Source: Duganella sp. CF517 (GTDB taxonomy: Bacteria > Pseudomonadota > Gammaproteobacteria > Burkholderiales > Burkholderiaceae_D). From it: DNA of 64,000 nt. Where the stretch lies: the NCBI RefSeq assembly GCF_900110275.1, contig NZ_FODC01000003.1, positions 558,001-622,000 on the forward strand, read 5' to 3'. The notes under the pieces are model-generated. The model was not told where the DNA came from and did not search any database. It saw only the letters and a program-made list of their open reading frames with translations. A program made the position numbers and the translations under genes. This document shows positions 18,930 to 30,839 of the stretch, in pieces. The first letter of the stretch is position 1. Each line of letters opens with the position of its first letter.

Positions 18930-19131
18930 GACACGCTCCGCAACATGGTTATTTATGCAAACCAGTGTGGACGGACGGTACAAGCACCGTCAACGGTTTT
19001 CGATGCTGCAATGCAGCAGGTGGCGCCTGCGGTAAAATCATCGACATTCGGCGGGTAGCCCCGCCAAGCCTATTTGAACGGACACTATTATTACTGCTTC
19101 CAATCTGCCGCTGGACAATTCATTTGCGTCC

Positions 19132-20556
19132 TTGCCGCCCGCGTTTTACACCCGGCTGATGCCGACCCCGCTGCCCGCGCCGTATCTGGTCGCCGTCAGC
19201 GGGCCTGCCGCCGCACTGATCGGCCAGACGCCTGCGGGACTGTCCGCCGACGTCGATATTCTGATCGGCAACGCCGTGCCGGAGCGCTCGCTGCCGCTGG
19301 CGGCCGTCTATTCCGGCCACCAGTTCGGCGTCTGGGCCGGCCAGCTCGGCGACGGCCGCGCGATCCTGTTCGGCGAGGTCGCCAGCGCCGACGGTCCGCT
19401 GGAACTGCAATGGAAAGGCGCCGGCATGACGCCCTATTCGCGCATGGGCGACGGCCGCGCCGTATTGCGCTCGTCGATCCGCGAGTTCCTGTGCTCGGAA
19501 GCGATGCACTCGCTGGGCATTCCGACCTCGCGCGCGCTGTCGGTCGCCGGCTCGGACCAGGGCGTGATGCGCGAAACCGTCGAAACTTCGGCCGTCGTGG
19601 TGCGCATGGCGCCCAGCTTCGTGCGCTTCGGCTCGTTCGAGCACTGGTTCTACCGCAACAAGCCGGACGAGCTGAAAGTGCTGGCCGACTATGTCATCGA
19701 CCGTTTTTATCCGGCGCTGCGCGCCGAGGACAACCCGTATGTCGGCCTGCTGCGAGAGGTCTCCATCCGCACCGCGCACATGATCGCGCACTGGCAGGCG
19801 GTCGGCTTCATGCACGGCGTGATGAACACCGACAATATGTCGATCCTCGGATTGACGATCGACTACGGGCCGTTCGGCTTCATGGAAGCGTTCGATCCCG
19901 ACCATATCTGCAATCACACCGACCAACAAGGCCGCTACTCGTACACCAACCAGCCGCAGGTGGGCCACTGGAACTGCTACGCGCTGGGCCAGGCGCTGCT
20001 GCCGCTGATCGGCGAGGTCGATGCCGCACAGGCCGCGCTGGACGTCTACCAGCCCGCGTTCGCGGCCAAGCTCGACGAGCTGCTGCACGCCAAGCTGGGG
20101 CTGAACCGGCTGGCGCAACACGACGACGCCGACCGCGCGCTGCTCGACGCCATGTTCGCGCTAATGCAAGCCAACGGCGTCGATTTCACCCTCTTCTTCC
20201 GCCGTCTGGGCGGCCTGAAAGTAGCCGACGCCAGCGCCGACGAGCCGCTGCGCGATTTGTTCATCGACCGTCCCGCCTTCGACACCTGGGCCGGCCGGTA
20301 CCGCGAGCGCTTGCGCGCCGAAGCGAGCGACGATGCGCTACGCCAGCTTGCGATGAACAAAATCAACCCCAAATATGTGCTGCGTAACTATCTGGCGCAG
20401 GTGGCCATCGAGAAAGCGCAAAACAAGGACTTTTCCGAAGTGGAGCGCCTGCTGGCGGTATTGCAGCGCCCGTACGACGAGCAGCCCGAGCACGACCACT
20501 ACGCCGCTTTGCCGCCGGACTGGGCAAGCCATCTCGAAGTTAGCTGTTCTTCTTAA
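19132..20556 (+). CDS. selO: SelO protein adenylyltransferase (YdiU/UPF0061), unusual start
   Basis: A pseudokinase-fold enzyme that transfers AMP to proteins under oxidative stress. Diagnostic segments are [40 protein letters not shown] and [20 protein letters not shown]. The first conventional start is TTG 19132, but the family's N-terminal stretch is coded upstream ([10 protein letters not shown] before LPPAFYTRL), and the frame is open only back to 19078 without ATG, GTG or TTG. The true start may be ATT at 19087 or 19090, or a CTG. MsrB follows 15 bases downstream, which fits a redox-stress operon. Confidence 0.85.
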   Translation: MPPAFYTRLMPTPLPAPYLVAVSGPAAALIGQTPAGLSADVDILIGNAVPERSLPLAAVYSGHQFGVWAGQLGDGRAILFGEVASADGPLELQWKGAGMTPYSRMGDGRAVLRSSIREFLCSEAMHSLGIPTSRALSVAGSDQGVMRETVETSAVVVRMAPSFVRFGSFEHWFYRNKPDELKVLADYVIDRFYPALRAEDNPYVGLLREVSIRTAHMIAHWQAVGFMHGVMNTDNMSILGLTIDYGPFGFMEAFDPDHICNHTDQQGRYSYTNQPQVGHWNCYALGQALLPLIGEVDAAQAALDVYQPAFAAKLDELLHAKLGLNRLAQHDDADRALLDAMFALMQANGVDFTLFFRRLGGLKVADASADEPLRDLFIDRPAFDTWAGRYRERLRAEASDDALRQLAMNKINPKYVLRNYLAQVAIEKAQNKDFSEVERLLAVLQRPYDEQPEHDHYAALPPDWASHLEVSCSS

Positions 20557-20570
20557 GCGAGCACCAATCC

Positions 20571-20969
20571 ATGACCAATAAAGTAACCAAATCCGACGCC
20601 GAATGGCGCGACATGCTGGACCCGATGGAATATCAAGTGACGCGCCATGCCGCCACCGAGCGTGCGTTCACGGGCAAATTCTGGGATCATCACGAGCACG
20701 GCATCTACACCTGCGTGTGCTGCGACACGCCGCTGTTCCGTTCCGACGCCAAGTTCGATTCCGGCTGCGGCTGGCCGAGCTATTTCGAAGCGCTGGACCC
20801 GGCCAATGTGATCGAGAAAACCGACCGAACCCATGGTATGCTGCGCACCGAAATCATTTGCGCGGTATGCGATGCCCACCTGGGCCACGTGTTCCCGGAC
20901 GGCCCGCCGCCGACCGGCCTGCGCTATTGCATCAATTCGGCCTCTTTGCGATTCGATCCACAAGACTAA
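20571..20969 (+). CDS. msrB: Peptide-methionine (R)-S-oxide reductase MsrB
   Basis: 132 residues, the normal length for a free-standing MsrB, which reduces the R-sulfoxide of methionine in proteins. The structural zinc is held by two CxxC pairs (C48/C51 and C97/C100). The catalytic Cys is C120 in RYCINSASL and the likely resolving Cys is C66 in [10 protein letters not shown]. It lies between selO and yciB in one direction and is probably co-transcribed. Confidence 0.95.
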   Translation: MTNKVTKSDAEWRDMLDPMEYQVTRHAATERAFTGKFWDHHEHGIYTCVCCDTPLFRSDAKFDSGCGWPSYFEALDPANVIEKTDRTHGMLRTEIICAVCDAHLGHVFPDGPPPTGLRYCINSASLRFDPQD

Positions 20970-20986
20970 CCACGCTATAAGACACC

Positions 20987-21616
20987 ATGAAATTTCTGTT
21001 CGACTTTTTGCCGGTCCTGCTGTTCTTCGGCGCCTACAAGCTCTCCGGCGCCAACGCCGAGGCCTCGCAGCACTTCATCAACACATATCTGAGCGGCATC
21101 ATCTCCGGCGGTTCGGTCACGGCGGACCAGTCGCCGATCGTGCTGGCCACGCTGGTCGGCATCATCGGCACGATCGCCCAGATCGCCTATCTGAAGCTGC
21201 GCGGTCAAAAAGTCGAATTTCTGATGTGGTTCTCGCTGGGCATGTTTGTGTTTTTCGGCGGGCTGACGATTTACCTGCACGATGAAGTATTCATCAAATG
21301 GAAACTGAGTATCGTCTATTGGTTCTTCGCCGTCGGTTTGCTGGTCAGCGAATTCGTCTTTAAAAAGAATCTGATGCGCAAATCGATGGGCGAAATCATC
21401 GAGTTGCCCGATGTGATCTGGTCGCGCCTCAACCTCGCGTGGATTAGTTTCTTCACCGCCATGGGCATCCTCAATTGGTATGTCGCCTTCGTGCTCTTTA
21501 AAGGCGATACCAGCGCCTGGGTCAGCTTCAAGGCCTTCGGCTCGACGGCCATCATGTTTGTGTTTATCGTTGGGCAGACGATTTATTTGTCGCGCCATAT
21601 GAAGGATCCGACATGA
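20987..21616 (+). CDS. yciB: YciB/IspZ inner-membrane septation protein
   Basis: 209 residues with five or six hydrophobic helices, beginning MKFLFDFLPVLLFFGAYKL, the typical start of this family. It contains IVYWFFAVGLLVSEFVF and a C-terminal VGQTIYLSRHM. YciB interacts with cell-division and envelope proteins in E. coli. Its stop overlaps the bolA start by four bases. Confidence 0.92.
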   Translation: MKFLFDFLPVLLFFGAYKLSGANAEASQHFINTYLSGIISGGSVTADQSPIVLATLVGIIGTIAQIAYLKLRGQKVEFLMWFSLGMFVFFGGLTIYLHDEVFIKWKLSIVYWFFAVGLLVSEFVFKKNLMRKSMGEIIELPDVIWSRLNLAWISFFTAMGILNWYVAFVLFKGDTSAWVSFKAFGSTAIMFVFIVGQTIYLSRHMKDPT

Positions 21617-21885
21617 GCGATACCCGCATGGACCGCATGCGCGGCCGCTTCCAGGCCGCGCTGTCGCCGGTGGAATTGGTGCTGGAAGACGATTCCGCGA
21701 TGCACGCCGGACACGCCGGCGCCGCTTCCGGCGGCGCTCATTACAATGTCAGAATCGTTTCGTTACAATTCGAGGGCCTGAAACTCGTCACAAGACATCG
21801 ACTCGTGTATGATTCCGTGCACGATATGATGCATAGTGAAATACATGCATTGGCCATTACCGCATTGGCTCCGTCCGAAGTATGA
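21613..21885 (+). CDS. BolA-family protein
   Basis: 90 residues with the BolA fold pattern: HYNVRIVSLQFEGLKLVTRH, then VHDMMHSEIHALAITAL near the end, including the conserved RH and H residues. BolA proteins act with monothiol glutaredoxins in iron-sulfur handling. The start lies in an ATGA overlap with yciB, a linkage common in betaproteobacteria. Confidence 0.9.
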   Translation: MSDTRMDRMRGRFQAALSPVELVLEDDSAMHAGHAGAASGGAHYNVRIVSLQFEGLKLVTRHRLVYDSVHDMMHSEIHALAITALAPSEV

Positions 21886-22005
21886 TGTAGCGCCCGGCGA
21901 GGAGCGGTCCTATCGGTTTCAAGAATAACTGAACACAAAGACAGATAGCTGATCCAACTCCTTCCAGGCAATTTCGCTAAAACTTTCCCCTTACAGGAAT
22001 TAATA

Positions 22006-22782
22006 ATGACTTTCAAGCCAGCCAGTTTGCTGATCGCACTTCTCGTTGTCGCCGTGCCTGCATTCGCACAGAACGTTGCCGTTGTTAATGGCAAAGCCAT
22101 CCCAACTTCGCGCGTCGAAGCCGTCGTCAAGCAAGTCGTGGCCCAAGGCCAGCAGCCGGACTCGCCGCAACTGCGCGACCTGATCAAGAAAGACCTGATC
22201 GGCCGTGAAGTGATGATGCAGGAAGCGGAAAAACAAGGTTTCGGCAAGGATGCCGCGGTGAAGGCGCAGATCGACAACGCCCGCCAGGCCATCATCATCA
22301 ACGCGATGATCGCCGACTACATCAAGAAGAACCCGATCGCCGACGCCGACATCAAGGCCGAGTACGACCGCTTCACGAAGCAGGCCGGCGACAAGGAATA
22401 CCACGTGCGTCACATCCTGACCGCCACCGAAGCCGAAGCCAACGACGTGATCGCCAAGCTCAAAGCCGGCGCCAAGTTCGAAGATCTGGCCAAAACGTCG
22501 AAAGACACCGGTTCGGCTGCCAACGGCGGCGATCTGGACTGGGCCTCGCCTTCGTCCTTCCCGCCAGCGTTCTCGGCCGCCTTTGTGGCCCTGCAAAAAG
22601 GTGCCGTGACCGAAAAGCCGGTGCAGACCCCGAACGGTTTCCACGTCATCAAGGTCGACGACATCCGTCCGGCCAAGCTGCCGACCCTGGAAGAAGTCAA
22701 GCCGCAGATTTCCGAAGCGCTGGCGCAGAAGAAGCTGCAGGCGTACCAGGAAGAACTGGTCAAGAAAGCAAAAGTGCAGTAA
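22006..22782 (+). CDS. Periplasmic parvulin-type peptidyl-prolyl isomerase (copy 1)
   Basis: 258 residues. A signal peptide (SLLIALLVVAVPAFA) is followed by a SurA-like N-terminal region (VNGKAIPTSRVEAVVKQVV) and a parvulin domain from about residue 130 (YHVRHILTATEAEA, NGGDLDW, FHVIKVDD). It assists folding of exported proteins. It is clearly paralogous to the next gene, with identical blocks such as KQVVAQGQQPDSPQLR. It has its own terminator at 22789. Confidence 0.92.
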   Translation: MTFKPASLLIALLVVAVPAFAQNVAVVNGKAIPTSRVEAVVKQVVAQGQQPDSPQLRDLIKKDLIGREVMMQEAEKQGFGKDAAVKAQIDNARQAIIINAMIADYIKKNPIADADIKAEYDRFTKQAGDKEYHVRHILTATEAEANDVIAKLKAGAKFEDLAKTSKDTGSAANGGDLDWASPSSFPPAFSAAFVALQKGAVTEKPVQTPNGFHVIKVDDIRPAKLPTLEEVKPQISEALAQKKLQAYQEELVKKAKVQ

Positions 22783-22788
22783 TGTTAT

Positions 22789-22820
22789 AAAAGGCGGCGC
22801 CCTGCGGGGCGCCGTTTTTG
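22789..22820 (+). terminator. Rho-independent terminator between the two parvulin genes
   Basis: Stem CGGCGCCC/GGGGCGCCG with loop TGC, followed by TTTTT. It separates the duplicated genes into two transcription units. Confidence 0.85.
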
Positions 22821-22881
22821 ATTCTGCGTTGGTACAATGCACCGCCGAGTGCGATTTCTTGTTTTTTTATAGGATTTAATA

Positions 22882-23658
22882 ATGATGTTGAAGCCAGCCC
22901 GTCTGTTGTTAGCACTGATCGCTGTCGTTGCAGCCCCGGTTTTCGCGCAAAACGCCGCGACCGTCAATGGCAAGGCTATTCCTGCCGCCAAGGTAGACCA
23001 GATGGTCAAACAAGTGGTCGCCCAGGGCCAGCAGCCCGACAGCCCGCAACTGCGCGAAATGGTCAAGAAGGAACTGATCGGCCGCGAAGTGCTGCTGCAG
23101 GAAGCCAGCAAGCAGGGCTATGGCGCCAAGCCGGAAGTGAAGTCGGCCATCGACAACGCCGCGCAGAGCATCACCATCAATGCCATGCTGGCCGACTACG
23201 TCAAGAAGAACCCGGTCAAGGATGCTGAAATCCAGGCCGAATACGACAAGTACAAAGCCGCCGTCGGCGACAAGGAATACCACTCGCGCCACATCCTGGT
23301 CGCGACCGAGCAGGAAGCCAAGGACATCATCGCCAAGCTGAAAGCCGGCGGCAAGTTCGAAGAACTGGCCAAGGTATCGAAAGACGGTTCGGCCAACAAC
23401 GGTGGCGATCTGGGCTGGATGACGCCCGCCAAGCTGGTCAAGCCTTTCGCTGACGCCATGGTCGCCCTGAAACCAGGCGCGATCACCGAGACCCCGGTCA
23501 AGACCGAGTTCGGCTACCACGTCATCAAGCTGGAAGAGTCGCGCGCGACCAAGCTGCCGGCGCTGGCCGAGGTCAAGGGCCAGGTTTCCGAAGCCCTGCA
23601 ACAGAAAAAGATCGCCGCCTACCGCGACGAACTGATCAAGAAAGCCAAGGTCCAGTAA
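22882..23658 (+). CDS. Periplasmic parvulin-type peptidyl-prolyl isomerase (copy 2)
   Basis: 258 residues, the same length and layout as the gene before it: signal peptide ending APVFAQN, SurA-like segment VNGKAIPAAKVDQMVKQVV, parvulin domain with YHSRHILVATEQEA, NNGGDLGWMTP and YHVIKLEE. The duplication is old, since substitutions are scattered throughout while the LKAG(A/G)KFE core is kept. TATAGGA precedes the ATG. Confidence 0.92.
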   Translation: MMLKPARLLLALIAVVAAPVFAQNAATVNGKAIPAAKVDQMVKQVVAQGQQPDSPQLREMVKKELIGREVLLQEASKQGYGAKPEVKSAIDNAAQSITINAMLADYVKKNPVKDAEIQAEYDKYKAAVGDKEYHSRHILVATEQEAKDIIAKLKAGGKFEELAKVSKDGSANNGGDLGWMTPAKLVKPFADAMVALKPGAITETPVKTEFGYHVIKLEESRATKLPALAEVKGQVSEALQQKKIAAYRDELIKKAKVQ

Positions 23659-23704
23659 CACTGGCAGGCTTGAACGGGGCGGCCCGGCCGCCCCGCTTGC
23701 ATGG

Positions 23705-23739
23705 AACGCCCGATGCGGTTTATCGGGCGTTTTGCTTTT
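23705..23739 (+). terminator. Rho-independent terminator after parvulin copy 2
   Basis: Perfect ten-base arms AACGCCCGAT and ATCGGGCGTT with a seven-base loop, followed by TTGCTTTT. A second GC-rich palindrome at 23675-23693 lacks a T run. Confidence 0.85.
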
Positions 23740-23751
23740 CAGGCAACACTT

Positions 23752-24168
23752 TCACGCGGCGGTGCGCCGGCGCCATTCGAACAGGCCCATGCCGGCCAGC
23801 ATGGCCAACACGAACAACAGCGCTTTGGGTTGCAGCATACCCACGCCGACCAGCGCCGGGCCGGGACAAAAGCCGGCGATGCCCCAGCCGATCCCGAACA
23901 GCAGCGATCCGATCACCAGAGGCCGGTCGATGCGGCGCGCCGTGGGCAGCGTGATCGGCGCGCCGAATGGCGTCTGCTTGCGCCGGGCGGCCGCCGCGAA
24001 GCCGACGAACGCCACGCCAATCGCGCCGCCCATGACGAACATCAGCGACGGGTCCCAGGCGCCGGCGAGGTCGAGAAAACCAAGCACCTTGGCGGGATTG
24101 GCCATTCCGGAAATTATCAGGCCGATGCCAAACACCAGTCCGGCCAGTAAAGCGGTGAATATAGGCAT
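23752..24168 (-). CDS. YeeE/YedE-family membrane protein, second half (DUF6691-like)
   Basis: 138 residues with about four transmembrane helices and the signature GIGWGIAGFCPGPALVGVG, in which the Cys is characteristic of YeeE/YedE sulfur-compound transporters. Together with the gene 10 bases upstream it forms a split, two-subunit version of this transporter, as in PmpA/PmpB or SoxT-like pairs (known architecture). Likely cargo is thiosulfate or another sulfane sulfur species (inference). Confidence 0.85.
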   Translation of the reverse strand: MPIFTALLAGLVFGIGLIISGMANPAKVLGFLDLAGAWDPSLMFVMGGAIGVAFVGFAAAARRKQTPFGAPITLPTARRIDRPLVIGSLLFGIGWGIAGFCPGPALVGVGMLQPKALLFVLAMLAGMGLFEWRRRTAA

Positions 24169-24178
24169 GCTCCCTCCC

Positions 24179-24610
24179 CTAGTTGATTAAATGACGAAAC
24201 ACGTATGTGGCGGCGAATCCGGCTACCATAAAGGCTATTGTCGCCACCAGGGAGCGTGGCGATAATCTGGATAAGCCACAGACGCCGTGGCCGCTGGTGC
24301 AACCGGAACCGTAACGGGTTCCCACGCCGACTATCAGGCCGGCGGCGATCAGTACGCCGAGATTGGCGTCGATTTGAATAACGGGCAGTTCGGTGAATAG
24401 CCGGTAAAGTAACGGCGCGCCGATCAGGCCGGCAATGAATGCCAGGCGCCAGCTGATATCGGTTTTTTGAGCATGGAATAAACCGCCGAGTATGCCACTG
24501 ATGCCGGCTATTTTACCGTTGAATAAAATCAGTACACTCGCTGCCGAGCCGATTAATATGCCACCGGCAAGCGATGTCCATGGGGTGAAGGATTGCCAAT
24601 CGATTGACAT
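24179..24610 (-). CDS. YeeE/YedE-family membrane protein, first half
   Basis: 143 residues with four hydrophobic helices and the motif RYGSGCTSGHGVCGLSRLS, containing the conserved sulfur-binding Cys residues of this family. The N-terminal LAGGILIGSAASVLILFNG is also typical. It is the first gene of a two-gene unit. No sulfurtransferase or ArsR-type sulfur sensor is next to it. Confidence 0.88.
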   Translation of the reverse strand: MSIDWQSFTPWTSLAGGILIGSAASVLILFNGKIAGISGILGGLFHAQKTDISWRLAFIAGLIGAPLLYRLFTELPVIQIDANLGVLIAAGLIVGVGTRYGSGCTSGHGVCGLSRLSPRSLVATIAFMVAGFAATYVFRHLIN

Positions 24611-25234
24611 TGTTGCTCCTTTTGATTGGACGGTAGGTTGTGTCGCGCGCGTTGTACCAGGACTATAGCATTTGCAATCGGCCGTTGTTCCTGGCCGTCA
24701 GCGGCGCTAGGCCGATTACGCGGCCGCCAATCCGCCTACGGGGCTCAGATGGCGCCACGGCCGTTGGACCTGGCTGTTTGCGCCATATTTTGGCGATTAC
24801 GTGCCAGTCTTTAGCTTAATTTGATCCCTTTGCCCCTTGCCTCCCGAGGAAACGGATATTGACGCTATTGTGCTTGCCCTTGAAGGCGTCGCCGATCCGG
24901 CGCGTCGCGCGCAGATCGCCGTTTATATGCGCAATCAGGTTGATGGACCAGGCCATCGGTCATAGGAATATGTGGGTGCGGCGCGGCGCGCTATTACACC
25001 AATTGGGATGGCGGCATAAAACCGATGAGGCTTTGCACTTTTCCTATTCGCCGCAATGCGCGCATTAAAAGGAGTTCATCATTTAGAAAGCGATCGCCCG
25101 GGCGCTGAGGGACTATGCGCGCCACAATCCGCAAGCTGTGCGGATATTCACCGTAACGGAGAAAGCCAGGCTTTCCCCGCTCAATTATCGGGAGGCGAAT
25201 AAAAACATCGCCTCCGATATTTAAACCACGTCGA
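24611..25234. other. Gene-poor stretch with decayed coding remnants
   Basis: No intact gene is visible in these 624 bases. On the plus strand, frame pieces such as DAIVLALEGVADPARRAQI (about 24857-24960) and ARALRDYARHNPQAVRI (about 25090-25150) look protein-like but are broken by stops; the last frame has TAA and TAG at 25066 and 25084 with no start codon after them. An imperfect hairpin lies at 25187-25218. I read it as a decayed gene, family unknown. Confidence 0.4.
25187..25218. repeat. Inverted repeat after the HAF/PEP-CTERM gene
   Basis: Arms ATCGGGAGGCGA and TCGCCTCCGAT, with one bulged base and a nine-base AT-rich loop, lie just downstream of the stop of the minus-strand gene. It may act as a weak terminator or mRNA-end hairpin, but there is no clear T run. 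Confidence 0.4.
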
Positions 25235-26320
25235 TTATTTCGCAGCCTGCTTGCGACGACGACGCGCGGCCGCACCGATGGCGGCCAATCCCAACAGCAT
25301 CATGCCGTAGGTTTCAGGTTCTGGAACCGCCGCGACCGGACCGCCAAGCGGAGAGCCCGCCGGGGAACCAACGGTCAACGGCGACAGCAGCAGCGAACCG
25401 CAACCGTTGGCATTGCAACCTTGCGCCAGGATCTGGTTGTTTTCGTTGATGACGCTTGCGCTGGTGATGTTCCAACCGGAGGCCGGATCGATCAGCGAGT
25501 TCAAGTCGTACGACACGCCATCGACCAACAACAGCCCCTTGAGGAAGCTGTAATCGGTCAGATCCTGCAACCCACCGACGGCCCAACCGGCGTTGTTGAT
25601 ACTGTCATACCCTATGCCGCTCGGCAGGTATTCCACGACACCGTTCGAGTAGATGAAGTGTGACAGCGAGGCAACGTCGGTACCCAATAACTGATTGTGG
25701 TCGTTGGCCGCCGCGATGATGGCCGACTCGCCAAGGACGTTCGCGTAGTTGGTGAGAACGCCATTGCGGTACGTATAGGGATTCATCGCGCCGGAATCCG
25801 GCGGATTCCCAAAGCCGTACATCGTGCCGCCCTTGCTGATGCCTATCGTGCGCATGAACTGCCCACCCAGACTCACGTCCGTCATCTGACCGTTGGCGTA
25901 GAGGGACGACGTGGTGGTATAGCCGCCAAATTGCGTGGGGTGGCTAGCAATTCCGGCAACACTACCTTGGTTATCGATGCCGTAGGCCTCGAAACCGGCG
26001 ATCGCCGTCAGCGAGCCCGACGAATACAGGAAGCCCCGTTCGGCATAGTCACCGAAATTACCGGAGATCTGGCCGGCGTCGTTGATGCCGTTGGCGAACG
26101 AAATTCCCGTGGTGCCGGAGATCGCCGACACGGTACCGCCATTGTAGATCGCGGCCTGCTGACTGCCGGAGGCGAACGTATACCCGGCCACCTGGCCATG
26201 GTTGTTCATATCCAGGCCGACCAGCGAGCCGAGGGAGGTCACTGAGTAATGTCCAGGAGCGGCAGCCTGGGCGGAAAACGTCAACACGCTCAAAATGGAT
26301 GCGAGTATGCGCAGTTTCAT
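25235..26320 (-). CDS. HAF-repeat PEP-CTERM sorting domain protein
   Basis: 361 residues. A signal peptide (LRILASILSVLTFSAQAAA) leads into repeated extracellular HAF-type units with (G/N)xxGQVAGY-like cores (MNNHGQVAGYTF, INDAGQISGNFG, IDNQGSVAGIAS, INNAGWAVGGL). The C-terminus is the exosortase signal VPEPETYGMMLLGLAAIGAAARRRRK. A CNANGCG pair of Cys lies before the tail. It is probably a surface or biofilm-matrix protein. GAGGA lies before ATG 26320. Confidence 0.9.
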   Translation of the reverse strand: MKLRILASILSVLTFSAQAAAPGHYSVTSLGSLVGLDMNNHGQVAGYTFASGSQQAAIYNGGTVSAISGTTGISFANGINDAGQISGNFGDYAERGFLYSSGSLTAIAGFEAYGIDNQGSVAGIASHPTQFGGYTTTSSLYANGQMTDVSLGGQFMRTIGISKGGTMYGFGNPPDSGAMNPYTYRNGVLTNYANVLGESAIIAAANDHNQLLGTDVASLSHFIYSNGVVEYLPSGIGYDSINNAGWAVGGLQDLTDYSFLKGLLLVDGVSYDLNSLIDPASGWNITSASVINENNQILAQGCNANGCGSLLLSPLTVGSPAGSPLGGPVAAVPEPETYGMMLLGLAAIGAAARRRRKQAAK

Positions 26321-26346
26321 CGAAATCCTCGTTTATTAAATTAGTT

Positions 26347-26358
26347 GGCAAATTTGCC
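26347..26358. promoter_or_regulatory. Perfect palindrome upstream of the HAF/PEP-CTERM gene
   Basis: GGCAAATTTGCC, centred 32 bases before the start codon in a very AT-rich leader. It lies downstream of a TATAAT-like element at about 26376-26381, where a repressor could bind. Confidence 0.3.
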
Positions 26359-26496
26359 AGCCAATACAATAACATTAATTATATTTTAATAAAATACAAT
26401 TCATAGATTTTCGATAAGCTTGCCCGAAGCGTCAACGAGGCAGCGGGGATTGCTCCCGGCTGCCTCGATATCCCAGCGCGCGGTTGCGCGCCGGTT

Positions 26497-30564
<4,068 letters not shown>

Positions 30565-30649
30565 ATTTGGAGGATGGTTGATGCAGCAAGGCTGCGGATT
30601 AAAGGGCGATGGGGCATGAGGCTAATTCTTGCAGTGTTCCTTTGCGCGC

Positions 30650-30655
30650 ATTATA
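30650..30655 (-). promoter_or_regulatory. Probable -10 element of purL
   Basis: A perfect TATAAT on the minus strand about 85 bases before the start codon, preceded by CGGG. The -35 position (TGTATG, 17 bases upstream) is weak. Confidence 0.4.
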
Positions 30656-30839
30656 CCCGTTAGCAGCTTCCCCATACAGCGCCATTTCCACTCAAAAACT
30701 GCCGTCGAAGCAACATTAATCGCCCATTTCGGCCTGAAAAGCCCCTGTTTCGGCGCTAAACAGTTGGTTTCTGTAACATTTTTACTTGCCTTGGAGTATG
30801 CTAAGCCGAATAAGCGGGAACACAAGCAGAGGTTTCATC

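Noticed and set aside
26342..26363. Sigma-54 promoter before the HAF/PEP-CTERM gene
   Set aside because: TTGGC...TTGCC is present, but GG-to-GC spacing is 11 or 7 instead of 10; better explained as a palindrome.
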